Positions 17,227 to 25,738 of a stretch of 36,363 bases of DNA are shown here, piece by piece. Origin of the DNA: Natranaeroarchaeum aerophilus (GTDB lineage Archaea > Halobacteriota > Halobacteria > Halobacteriales > Natronoarchaeaceae); NCBI RefSeq assembly GCF_023638055.1, contig NZ_JAKRVY010000014.1:1-36363 (forward strand), read 5' to 3'. Each line of letters opens with the position of its first letter. Positions within the stretch are counted from its first letter, which is position 1. The notes beneath the pieces were generated by a model. It searched no databases. It worked only from the letters and a program-made list of their open reading frames with translations, and was not told the origin of the DNA. Position numbers and translations under genes: made by a program.

Positions 17227-18258
17227 ATGAACCAACAGACCACTGCGAAACCGGAACCGACTGTCAGGACGGCAGTGCTCGTCGCAGCGCTCGTCGTTAT
17301 GACTCTCGTAACGATACCGATGCTCGCGACCAGTGCGATCGCAGATGAGCACGACGATCCCGAGACAGCAGACGACTACTTCGAGACGTTCCGTGCGATG
17401 GAAGGAACCGAAGCCTACGAGGAGTACGACGAGTTAGAGACCGTCCGAACGTTTGCCACCTCCCAGACGCAGGAGATCGGGAGCCTCGACACCGAACAGG
17501 AGGCCGAACTCGCCGCGTTACTTGAAACGATGATCGCGTTCGAGCAGGCATACGATCACGCGGAGGACGGCAACTACGAGGCGAGCCTTGAAGCCGCTGA
17601 AGAGACGGACGATGCGATCGAGGAGCTCGAATCGCACGACCAGACCCAGGCGACGCTTGCGGACCTGGCGCTGACCCGATTCTACGAGCAGCTCGGCAAT
17701 GGGCTGCGCGAGGACGCCGAGGCGGCCGACCGGACGCCGGACCGGATCGATCTGCTCACGATGACTGCGACCGCCTACGAGCGGGCAAACCTCCCGGACG
17801 AAGCCGCGGAGTTCAACCTGCAGGTCGAACAGCAAACAGCCGAGTACGAGGGTGCCCTCGAACGAATGGACAGGGCCGAGAACGACTCGGAGACGTTCTT
17901 CGATCACTGTGGTGAGTGTATGAGTATGGGGACAGCCCTCACCGCGAACGCCAACGTACTCGGTCTGTTCGAGCAGTACCAAACCGCGCAAACGGTTAAC
18001 GCTGACCTCGACGACGCCGAGGCGGCGGCCGCCGCACACGGACTCGACGATCGCGAGGGAGAAATCGCAGCTATCAACCAGGACGTTAGCAGTGCCCAGA
18101 TCGCACTCGCGCTTTCCTCTGTTGGCGTGCTGGTCGGCTACGGTGTCGTCATCGGACTTGTCGGCGCGCTACTGTTCGGGCGAGTGTTCGCCTGGCAGCG
18201 GACCTACGACAGATCACAGGTTGGCTCCGTCGTAACGGTAGGTGATACTGATGTATAG
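17227..18258 (+). CDS. secreted/anchored helical-repeat protein with C-terminal membrane helix
   Basis: 343 residues. The N-terminal signal or anchor is at about 15-40 (LVAALVVMTLVTIPMLATSA). About 240 residues of acidic helical repeats follow, with TPR-like spacing (ADLALTRFYEQLGNGL; ATAYERANLPDEAAEFN). A single CGEC motif near residue 230 could bind metal or form a disulfide. One membrane helix lies near 285-312 (VGVLVGYGVVIGLVGALLF), ending with a short basic tail. The start is 5 bp after the preceding stop, and the stop overlaps the next start by 8 nt. Helices and overall layout resemble the C-terminal half of the next protein, so the two are probably paralogous. No known family. Confidence 0.75.
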   Translation: MNQQTTAKPEPTVRTAVLVAALVVMTLVTIPMLATSAIADEHDDPETADDYFETFRAMEGTEAYEEYDELETVRTFATSQTQEIGSLDTEQEAELAALLETMIAFEQAYDHAEDGNYEASLEAAEETDDAIEELESHDQTQATLADLALTRFYEQLGNGLREDAEAADRTPDRIDLLTMTATAYERANLPDEAAEFNLQVEQQTAEYEGALERMDRAENDSETFFDHCGECMSMGTALTANANVLGLFEQYQTAQTVNADLDDAEAAAAAHGLDDREGEIAAINQDVSSAQIALALSSVGVLVGYGVVIGLVGALLFGRVFAWQRTYDRSQVGSVVTVGDTDV

Positions 18259-20614
18259 ACGGTTGATCGTCGTGCTTGCGCTCGTGCTCGCTCTGGGGAT
18301 GACCGCAGTGCCCGCCGTGCAGGCAGCCGAAATCACCGACGTGCAGGCCGATGATACGGTCGTCGATCCGAGCGACGATCCCGAGTTCGTGGACCTCTCT
18401 GTACAGAACGACGGCGAGAATTCGACGGCAGCCGATGTTACGATTTCCGATAGTCCCTCCGGGGTCACCGTCACCCATCCCGGCTCCGAGACGCTCGATC
18501 CGGGATCGAACACCGTCACTCTCGAGGTGACTGCGGAGAACGACGCGGACGACGGAACTGTCTCGGGTGATGTTAACGGCGAGCAGTTCGACTTCGAGGT
18601 TACCGTCGAGAACCCGCCGCTGGCGGGCTTCGAGGACGAGCCGCTGGATCTCGGTGACGTGCTCGTCGGGGAGACGACCGCTGACGAGCTCGTCGTCGAG
18701 GAGGTCGGCGGCGAGGAGGGGCTCGATGGCGTTGAAGCGACGGTAACAAGCGGCGACGCGAACGCCGACCTCGAGTTCGACGACATGGAAGGTGGTGGCT
18801 TCGGCAGTGACGGCGTTCAGACCGGTCCTGGCGGTGAGGATACCGCAGGCTGGGAGATCGATGTCAATGACGACGCTTCACAACACGCGGATCTCTCGTG
18901 GACCGTCGAGCTCCACGACACGAACCATCCTGATGCGACCCGGACCGTGGACATCGAGGCCAGAGTTATCTATCCGCCGGAGTTTGGCGAGAGCCTCTTT
19001 ATCGATGACGAGTTCAACTTCGACGAGCCGCGTGACGAAGTAAGCGTGATCACCGGCACCAACGAGTTCGAGATCAGTAATTCCGGGGACCTGGCGCTCC
19101 CGCTCGACGATATCGATGTGGCCGCCGATGGGATCGAGATGCAGGCCGAGGAGTTCCCGGAGGAGATCGAAGGTCAGGAGTCCGTTGTCGTCGAGATCGG
19201 TGTCGCTGCAGACACCGATCTAGAAGAAGGCGAATACGAGTTCCTCGTCTCGCCGGACGCCGGTGACTTCGACATCGACGAGACGGAGTACGAGGGGACA
19301 ATTCAGGATTCCTTCTTCAGCCACACTGTCGAGGACGTGGAGTACGAGGACGAGATTGAGATTATCCACGAGACACACCTCGCAGTCGATGGAACTGTTT
19401 CGATCGGCGATGTCCCAATCGGTGAGAGCGACAGCGCAACGGCGACCGCAACCGAAGAGCTCGGGTACAACGACATCGAGAATGTCGAAGTGCAGCTTGA
19501 ATCAGGCCCCGAAAGCTGGCTCGATCTTGATGCCGCGCCAACCAGGGTCAACGCCGGTAGCTCCTCGTCGCTGGCATTCGATCTCGACTTCGACACCGGT
19601 GCTGAACTCGGCAACGATTATACATGGGAGTACACTGTCGAAGGCGATGACGTCGAGACACAGACGGTGACGGTCTTCGCGTCACCTGTCCCGCTGGATC
19701 TTGACCCGATCCGTAACGACCTCTCAAGCTACGACAATCCGGTTGCAACGGAAACCGTCGCGATCGTAGACGAGATGGACGAGCAGATGCAGGCTGGTGA
19801 CACTGATGGCGACGACATCTCGACGGTGCTTACCTTCGGTGAGTCAACGACGCTGTACCTCGAAGCAGTCGGAGAGGCGAGCGACCTCACTGACGCAGGC
19901 GAACACGACGAGGCCCAGTCCGAGATCGTCGCGGCAGCGGCGGCGTACAACACGATGTCCCTGTACAGCGAGTCCATCGAGGATCCCGGACTGCGCGCAG
20001 ATAGCGAAACAGTTCTCGATATCGCAGACGACGATCTCACGGCTGTTATCGACGCTCAGGAGTCCCACTACGAGAGCCAACTGGAATCCGGCGAACTATC
20101 ACTGATCGAAGAAGCGACTGTCCAGCGACAGCTCTCGCGGATCGCACTTCTACAGGGCAACGACGAGCGGGCTGCGGAACTCGAAGCGGACGCCGAGGAG
20201 GCGTTTGAGGCATACTCCACGGCAGTCGCCGACGGAGAAAGTGCCGCACAGGAGGGAGACGAGATCTGGGCGACAATGGAAGACGAGCAGTTCGTCTCGG
20301 TCGCTGGACAGCAGTTCATGCTGAACCCGGCCGGGTACGACACGTTTACCGACAACGCTGCCGAAATCGACGCCACCTACGACGAGGCCACAGCATCGTT
20401 CGAGGCTGCTGGCGAGAGTTCCCGTGCCGAAGCGGTGGGAGCTGAATACGAAAGTCGATCCGACGCACTCGAAACGGCAGAGCTCTCCCTGTTCGTCGCA
20501 ACGGGTCTCTACGCCACGCTAATGATCGGTATCATCGGTAGCACCGCCCGCCGAATGTACCGGTACACCCAGGACGCCCGCGCCGCAGTCAGCGGTGACT
20601 TCCTGATGAACTGA
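18251..20614 (+). CDS. large secreted/anchored protein: CARDB-like repeats plus helical-repeat domain and membrane anchor
   Basis: 787 residues. The signal peptide is at about 1-27 (LIVVLALVLALGMTAVPAVQA). Three or four immunoglobulin-like CARDB/NEW3-type modules follow up to about residue 490; the element L-D-P-G-S-N-T-V-T-L in the first is typical of CARDB domains. About 230 residues of TPR-like helices come next (DEAQSEIVAAAAAYNTM; ERAAELEADAEEAFEAY), then one membrane helix near 745-768 (FVATGLYATLMIGIIGS) and a short basic tail inside. Start chosen at ATG 18251, which gives an 8-nt overlap with the preceding gene; a GTG at 18242 would add three residues. Last gene of the operon. It is likely exposed at the cell surface, with its helical part related to that of the preceding gene. 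Confidence 0.8.
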   Translation: MYRRLIVVLALVLALGMTAVPAVQAAEITDVQADDTVVDPSDDPEFVDLSVQNDGENSTAADVTISDSPSGVTVTHPGSETLDPGSNTVTLEVTAENDADDGTVSGDVNGEQFDFEVTVENPPLAGFEDEPLDLGDVLVGETTADELVVEEVGGEEGLDGVEATVTSGDANADLEFDDMEGGGFGSDGVQTGPGGEDTAGWEIDVNDDASQHADLSWTVELHDTNHPDATRTVDIEARVIYPPEFGESLFIDDEFNFDEPRDEVSVITGTNEFEISNSGDLALPLDDIDVAADGIEMQAEEFPEEIEGQESVVVEIGVAADTDLEEGEYEFLVSPDAGDFDIDETEYEGTIQDSFFSHTVEDVEYEDEIEIIHETHLAVDGTVSIGDVPIGESDSATATATEELGYNDIENVEVQLESGPESWLDLDAAPTRVNAGSSSSLAFDLDFDTGAELGNDYTWEYTVEGDDVETQTVTVFASPVPLDLDPIRNDLSSYDNPVATETVAIVDEMDEQMQAGDTDGDDISTVLTFGESTTLYLEAVGEASDLTDAGEHDEAQSEIVAAAAAYNTMSLYSESIEDPGLRADSETVLDIADDDLTAVIDAQESHYESQLESGELSLIEEATVQRQLSRIALLQGNDERAAELEADAEEAFEAYSTAVADGESAAQEGDEIWATMEDEQFVSVAGQQFMLNPAGYDTFTDNAAEIDATYDEATASFEAAGESSRAEAVGAEYESRSDALETAELSLFVATGLYATLMIGIIGSTARRMYRYTQDARAAVSGDFLMN

Positions 20615-20629
20615 TCGGTCGGCCAACTA

Positions 20630-20634
20630 TTTTT
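20630..20634 (+). terminator. T-tract after the plus-strand operon
   Basis: A run TTTTT (in ACTATTTTTCGG) lies 15 bp after the stop at 20614 in the 48-bp gap between converging operons. Archaeal RNA polymerase can terminate at short U-tracts; no stem-loop is evident. Confidence 0.3.
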
Positions 20635-20662
20635 CGGAGGAAACACCTTGCGGGACTGCCGC

Positions 20663-23488
20663 CTATTCGTCGAACGACGTCGAGAGCGACGACGGAAGCT
20701 CCGGGACTGCGGACGTGGTGGTCGGCTCGTCAACCTGCTCGATCGACCACGCATCGAGATGCTCGGATTGCCACTCGCTTTCCTCGTCGATGGCCGGTCC
20801 GGAGGCACGTACGGTGAACTCGTGCTCGACACCATCAACCGCGTAGCTAACGGTCGCCTCGAACGACGGCACCCTCGCATCGGCGTCCAGATCTACGAAG
20901 TGCTCGATCCAGTCGCCGGGTGCGAGACGGTCGCGACGTGCCTCCGAATAGAACAGCTCGTTGATCGATGAGCCCTCGGCGGCGACCGAAAGATCCGATA
21001 CCGCCCGATCCCCCTCGTTCTCGAAGACGAGTACGGCCGATCCGTACTCGCCCGCAGCTTTGGTCTCCTCGCCGATCGAACTGGCCAGCTGGCTCTTTGC
21101 CCCGCCGTCGTCGTCGGCTTCATGTTCGGCGACCGCAGCGAGTGCCTCGATACTCTCCGTCCCATCATGTTCGTTCCGAACCGTAAGTGAGAGCACGAGT
21201 GTATCACGGTCGGGGAGACCCGTAACCGGTCCTCGGGTGAGGACCGCCGACTCGCCAGCGCCAAGACGGCGGTCGATCGACTCCCGGAACCCGCATGCAT
21301 CGATTTCGACGCCGAGTAGCTCACAGTCCCAGTCATTCCCGTTTTCGATCTCGGCTGTGAGCGTCCCGTCACCGGGATTGATCGCCGCAACGACGCCGAG
21401 TCCCCCTTCGTCGATGTCGATCCGACGGCTCGGAAGGGACTCAACGACCGAACCGTCAGCCTCGATTTCGATGGCTGGCAGGTGGATCTGGTCGCCGGAG
21501 ACGCTGCTAACTGCTCTGCTGACTGTCTCCGACCCGCCGGAGTCGACTCCAATATCTACCCGGTCATCGCCACCGACGACCGTCACTTCGACAGGACTGC
21601 CGTCGTTCTTGACGGTGATGTGGTCACGAACAACACGGCCGACGACGGGTGATGGCGCCTCAACGTCCCGTGTGACCGATATCGATGGCTGGTCGCTCGC
21701 CGTACCTCCGGTGGAACCGTCGTCCCCAGTGGACCGATCAGTATCAGTCCGACTCGGCGACCCCACCTCGCTGCTGCTTTCATTCTCATTCGGCCGATCG
21801 CCGCGATCACGTGACGTCGTCTCGCGTGTCTCGTTGTGATGACCTGTTCGGTCGGTCCGGTTCGTTTCGGACGGCATCGAGAACGGACCGGTCTCCCTGA
21901 TCCGTACGCGCTCGTCGACATCGATCGAACTGAACCCGATTCTCGCCGTCCCCGGCTCGTACTGTGGGACGACAAGCAGGAGTTGGTCGCTATCGATCGT
22001 CACAGGTTCGCGAACGCGTCCGGCACCCGGAAGCTCGATCACTAGCCGATCTGAAACCGTCACGCCGTCCTCGACCACGACCGTCGCCCTGACGGTTTCT
22101 CCGGACGCGTCAATATCGATCGATGGTGCGGACGGCAGCGTACACGTTGGAGCGAACTCCCGCTGGCGGTCTCCGCGCGAGACCGCAAGCCCGACTGAGA
22201 CAAGTTTTCCCGGCTGGAACGGACGATCCACTTCGACCGTCCACGTCTCCCCGGGCCCGATCTCATCGGTGCTGGTTCCGGTCTCCAGCAGGCTGACCGA
22301 CTCGACAGGGACGCCACCGACGTTCTCGACGACGACCTCGAGCACGACAGTACCCTCTTCAATCCGGATCGGGGTCATCTCGGTTTCGATTGCCAGGGAC
22401 CCGATTGCGGCGTCCTCGACAGCGATCGTTCCCCGTTCGACGATCGACCCGCCGACGGACAACTCGATCTCGGCGGTGCCTTCCGACCGGACCTCACCGA
22501 TTGCGAAGTCGATGATCTCACTTTCTCCCTGATCGAGGTCGACCATCCGATCGCCCGGCGACAGCGAACAGCCCTCAACTTCCGCAACGACACTCGCAGT
22601 CTGCTCGTCGCTCGTTGCGTTCGTAGCCTCGACATTGATCGTCCCACCGACGCCAACTGACTCGGTAAGCAACTCGGCATCGAGCCGTTTCCGGTCGGGT
22701 ACGTACGTCGAAACGGTCCCATCGCGAACCAGACAGACGACCGAATCGTCTACTGCTGCGTAGATATTACCCGAAGATAGCTCTTCGACCCCCTCGGTCG
22801 TTCCATCAGGGGAGACCCGCCGGGGGCCCGACGTCGTGCTGACGAGTATCGTCTCCCCGCCTACCGGCGCGACCTGGACTGCTTCGAGCTCGGTCCGCCA
22901 CTCCAGCTCACCCATCGCCGCATCGAGTCCGACGAGTTGGTCGCTCTGGAGCGCCACGACGAGCGTGTCACCACAGCAGCCGATGCTTCGAACGACTGCG
23001 GAGAGATCGGAGTCAAAGCTGATCTCGCCGTCGAGCGTAATGTGCGTAAGGAACGTCCACGTCGCGAGAACGAAGCCAGCGGGAGTCGCGACCAGTTCGT
23101 CATCCCGGTCACCGGGGCGGGTGCGCTCGACGTCGAACCGCTGCTGGCCGCTAGCGACATCGATCGCACGGAGGCGGTTCGGCCCGAGCACGCCACAGAG
23201 CCCCACCTCAGTAATTGCAGCGATGGCGTGTGCATCATCGACCGGCTGGCTCCAGATCCGTTCGCCATCCTGCGAGTAGGTCGTCAGCTGTCCCGGTGAA
23301 AGAACGATCACCCGCTCGGAGAAGGCGATATCGACGATCGGCTCACCATGGTCGATACCGGCCCGCCCGTCGCCAGTGACTATCTCAATGTGGCCATCGC
23401 TCCCGATCGCAATCGCCCCATTGCCGACACCGACCGCCTCGACTGTGGCACTCTCGAACGAAGCGCTCTGGCGATAGCGCTCACTCAT
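20663..23488 (-). CDS. cytosolic beta-propeller plus beta-sandwich repeat protein
   Basis: 941 residues. The N-terminal ~300 residues look like a PQQ/WD-type beta-propeller, with repeated pairs of GxxxAIxSxxG and D-x-x-G-x-x-x-W elements (GAIAIGSDGHIEIVTGDG; LVGLDAAMGELEWRTELE). The rest is a string of CARDB/Ig-like modules (about 320-900), partly linked by a disordered Arg/Asp/Ser/Gly stretch near residue 570. There is no signal peptide or membrane helix, so it is predicted to be cytoplasmic. The ATG at 23488 overlaps the AAA+ gene stop by 8 nt (ATGAGTGA), and the longer frame runs inside that gene. Last gene of the minus operon and convergent with the envelope operon. A scaffold or substrate role for the AAA+ protein is only inference from position. 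Confidence 0.75.
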   Translation of the reverse strand: MSERYRQSASFESATVEAVGVGNGAIAIGSDGHIEIVTGDGRAGIDHGEPIVDIAFSERVIVLSPGQLTTYSQDGERIWSQPVDDAHAIAAITEVGLCGVLGPNRLRAIDVASGQQRFDVERTRPGDRDDELVATPAGFVLATWTFLTHITLDGEISFDSDLSAVVRSIGCCGDTLVVALQSDQLVGLDAAMGELEWRTELEAVQVAPVGGETILVSTTSGPRRVSPDGTTEGVEELSSGNIYAAVDDSVVCLVRDGTVSTYVPDRKRLDAELLTESVGVGGTINVEATNATSDEQTASVVAEVEGCSLSPGDRMVDLDQGESEIIDFAIGEVRSEGTAEIELSVGGSIVERGTIAVEDAAIGSLAIETEMTPIRIEEGTVVLEVVVENVGGVPVESVSLLETGTSTDEIGPGETWTVEVDRPFQPGKLVSVGLAVSRGDRQREFAPTCTLPSAPSIDIDASGETVRATVVVEDGVTVSDRLVIELPGAGRVREPVTIDSDQLLLVVPQYEPGTARIGFSSIDVDERVRIRETGPFSMPSETNRTDRTGHHNETRETTSRDRGDRPNENESSSEVGSPSRTDTDRSTGDDGSTGGTASDQPSISVTRDVEAPSPVVGRVVRDHITVKNDGSPVEVTVVGGDDRVDIGVDSGGSETVSRAVSSVSGDQIHLPAIEIEADGSVVESLPSRRIDIDEGGLGVVAAINPGDGTLTAEIENGNDWDCELLGVEIDACGFRESIDRRLGAGESAVLTRGPVTGLPDRDTLVLSLTVRNEHDGTESIEALAAVAEHEADDDGGAKSQLASSIGEETKAAGEYGSAVLVFENEGDRAVSDLSVAAEGSSINELFYSEARRDRLAPGDWIEHFVDLDADARVPSFEATVSYAVDGVEHEFTVRASGPAIDEESEWQSEHLDAWSIEQVDEPTTTSAVPELPSSLSTSFDE

Positions 23489-25064
23489 CGGCGTCACCTC
23501 CAGCCAGCAGGTTTTCGAGCCCTGATGGCCCGTCCCCGAGCCGCATGTCCAACCGTTCGGCCTGCTCCTCGACGTACCGACGGAGCTCGGGGTAGCCTTC
23601 GAGATCGTCGATCTTTGTTCGAACGCTTGCGACATACTGGCGGATCGTCTTCGGCTCCGTCCGGTCGAGCCGTTCGAGGAAGTACTCCGTCGATGGCTCG
23701 ATCGGCTCGCGGTCGGACAGGTGGACACTCTCGACGAACTCCCGCTGGAGATCGCTTCCGAGCACACGATCGGCGATCTCGGCCGGGGTGTACCCCTCCG
23801 AGGCTGCGCCGATCCGTCCGTACTCGATCCCGCCGGTCCCCTCCATCCCGGAGAGATGCTTCCGCCAGACCTCGGCCATCACTTCCTTGTCGGGCTGGGG
23901 GATGAACTGCTGGATCGGGAAGCGGCGGGTCGCCGCTGGATCGATGGTAAAGGGCATGTTTGTCGCCCCGATCACCAGCAGGTTGTCCTCGATCTCGTTC
24001 ATCTCCTGAAGGAAGGCGTTCGTCAGCGAGCGCTCATGACGCTGCAAGGAGTCATCGCCACGATCCGGAATCAGCGTGTCGACCTCGTCGAAAAATAGTA
24101 CGGCAAAGCCCTCCTGAGCGATCCCGTGTGCCTTCTCGAAGATGGCTTCGACGCGCTTCTCCGACTCGCCCGAGTACTTCGAGAGCACGTCGCTACCCTT
24201 GATTTCCAGGAACTTCACCTCGCCGTAGCTGTCCTCGATGTTCGAGTTGTACTTGGCCTCGTAGGCGATGGCCTCCGAGATGAGTGTCTTCCCGCAGCCG
24301 GGCGGACCGTACAGCAGCATGCTGTTGCCCCGTGACGCGAACTCGTCGCCGTAGCGGTCGACGACCTCGTCGCGGACATCCGGATCGAACAGGGCAAGCA
24401 GGTTCTCGGCAGTCCGCTTGACCCCCGGCAGCCCCGCAACATCCTCCTCGAAGCTAACCGTCGGCTTCTTGGGTTCGAGGTTCACCTGTATCTCCTCGTC
24501 GTCGCCCTCGGCGCCGTCACCGGGCCCGCCGGGGCCGCCGCGGCTCGCGGACGATCTGGTGGCCCGGAGCTCCCGGAGCTCGCCAGCGTCGATAAATTCG
24601 AGTTCAGTTTCGGGCGTCACCCGGAGCGTCGTGTAGCCCGACGGCTCCATGGCGGCGACCTCGAACGTCGCGAGACTATCGCCGTTTGGGACGACCTCTT
24701 CCATAGGATGGAGCAGATAGTCGTTCTCCCGGAGGAACGGACCCAGCTCGTCCGGCGCGACCTCGCTCGTGTGGATCTTCGCCAACTCGCACTCGATAAC
24801 ATCGTGTTTTCCGGCGTCGGGATCGACGAGGAAATCCTTCCCGCGGTCGATCCCGTCGAACACCGTCTTGACGTTCTGGTGCATCCGGACCTTGTTCCCG
24901 ATGCCATCGACGATCGAATCGTCGACCGGGTCGACATAAAAGAATGCCTGCCGGTCGTTATGACGGATTTTGATCGTGTTCGTGTTCGGTCCAACCTTTT
25001 TTGCGCCGATCTTGATTCGTGAGGTGGGCTGGTCGCGTTTCAGTATTGGTGTCAGATTAAGCAT
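23481..25064 (-). CDS. AAA+ ATPase of the Vps4/Cdc48/katanin type
   Basis: 527 residues. The N-terminal ~190 residues are beta-rich (KKVGPNTNTIKIRHNDRQAF) and, after a Gly/Asp-rich linker, lead to one AAA+ module. Motifs: EDVAGLPGVKRTAENLL before Walker A; Walker A GPPGCGKT at about 253-260; pore-loop region SDVLSKYSGESEKRVEAIF, close to the meiotic-clade SK-W/Y-GESEK pattern; Walker B VLFFDEVD (about 320); sensor 1 GATN; and TRRFP with the arginine finger. Vps4 itself begins with a MIT domain, which is absent here. Predicted hexameric unfoldase or disassembly motor. The ATG at 25064 gives an 8-nt overlap with the upstream gene; GTG at 25073 is an alternative. It lies downstream of the ESCRT-III-like gene with one helical gene between. 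Confidence 0.9.
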   Translation of the reverse strand: MLNLTPILKRDQPTSRIKIGAKKVGPNTNTIKIRHNDRQAFFYVDPVDDSIVDGIGNKVRMHQNVKTVFDGIDRGKDFLVDPDAGKHDVIECELAKIHTSEVAPDELGPFLRENDYLLHPMEEVVPNGDSLATFEVAAMEPSGYTTLRVTPETELEFIDAGELRELRATRSSASRGGPGGPGDGAEGDDEEIQVNLEPKKPTVSFEEDVAGLPGVKRTAENLLALFDPDVRDEVVDRYGDEFASRGNSMLLYGPPGCGKTLISEAIAYEAKYNSNIEDSYGEVKFLEIKGSDVLSKYSGESEKRVEAIFEKAHGIAQEGFAVLFFDEVDTLIPDRGDDSLQRHERSLTNAFLQEMNEIEDNLLVIGATNMPFTIDPAATRRFPIQQFIPQPDKEVMAEVWRKHLSGMEGTGGIEYGRIGAASEGYTPAEIADRVLGSDLQREFVESVHLSDREPIEPSTEYFLERLDRTEPKTIRQYVASVRTKIDDLEGYPELRRYVEEQAERLDMRLGDGPSGLENLLAGGDADE

Positions 25065-25737
25065 TGTCGTCACTCCGTAGCTGTGTCGTGGCGGTTTCGA
25101 TCGTCGACAGCAGTTCGTTCTGCTGCTGGTCGGTCCGGTTACGGACGTATCGTGCGTCGGCGTCAGCCCGGCGGACTATCCGGCGAAGTGTTTCAAGCAT
25201 CGCGACGACGCTCTCGCAACCGGTTGCGAACGCCCCCTCAACCCCAGCGACGCCGATCCGTCGGCCGATCCGCTCGAAATCGTCGAGCACGTCTTCAAGC
25301 CGTGCAAGTAGCGCTTCGACGACTGGCCGCCAGTTCCGGGAATATGGCGGGCTCGACCCGAGCGGGACGATAACCCATGAGTCGACGGTCTCAAAACGGT
25401 TACCGGTCATCACACGGTTGGCGGTCTCCGCGTCGAACCGCTCGATCGTCGCGCCGCCGCGCTCGTAGCTCGTCTCCAGTACGCGGGCTACGAGATCATC
25501 CTCACGCGAGACGGTGTCCGTCCCGCCGTCTGGACGATACTCGCCGGTGCCGTGACCGTCGACCCGCGGCGGAAACGGTGCTCCTGCACGCAACAGTTCG
25601 GCGATATCGAGGAGCGTATCCATTGCGATATCGATCCGTCGGGCGGGCTCTTCTCCCGAGTATGTCCGCATCGCAAGGAGCCCCTCGCCCTGATCCTCGA
25701 TCCGGCGGACCCCGTGGAGCAACGAGTCTGCGCGCAT
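25057..25737 (-). CDS. small helical protein between the ESCRT-III-like and AAA+ genes
   Basis: 226 residues of unknown family, mostly helical: RIDIAMDTLLDIAELLRAG, then WRPVVEALLARLEDVLDDFERIG, and a C-terminal helix with QQQNELLSTIETA. A middle part (SWVIVPLGSSPPYSRNW) may be a short beta segment. No metal site, signal peptide or membrane segment. The ATG at 25737 lies 1 bp after the preceding stop and is the likely start; a longer in-frame extension begins with basic residues unlike this proteome. The stop overlaps the AAA+ start by 8 nt. It may act as an adaptor of the AAA+ ATPase, which is inferred from gene order only. Confidence 0.7.
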   Translation of the reverse strand: MRADSLLHGVRRIEDQGEGLLAMRTYSGEEPARRIDIAMDTLLDIAELLRAGAPFPPRVDGHGTGEYRPDGGTDTVSREDDLVARVLETSYERGGATIERFDAETANRVMTGNRFETVDSWVIVPLGSSPPYSRNWRPVVEALLARLEDVLDDFERIGRRIGVAGVEGAFATGCESVVAMLETLRRIVRRADADARYVRNRTDQQQNELLSTIETATTQLRSDDNA

Positions 25738-25738
25738 C

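Noticed and set aside
20961-21839. 292-residue Ser/Pro-rich plus-strand frame
   Set aside because: Mirror of the 941-residue beta-sandwich gene; the Ser/Pro/Thr-rich composition is what antisense of acidic coding DNA yields.
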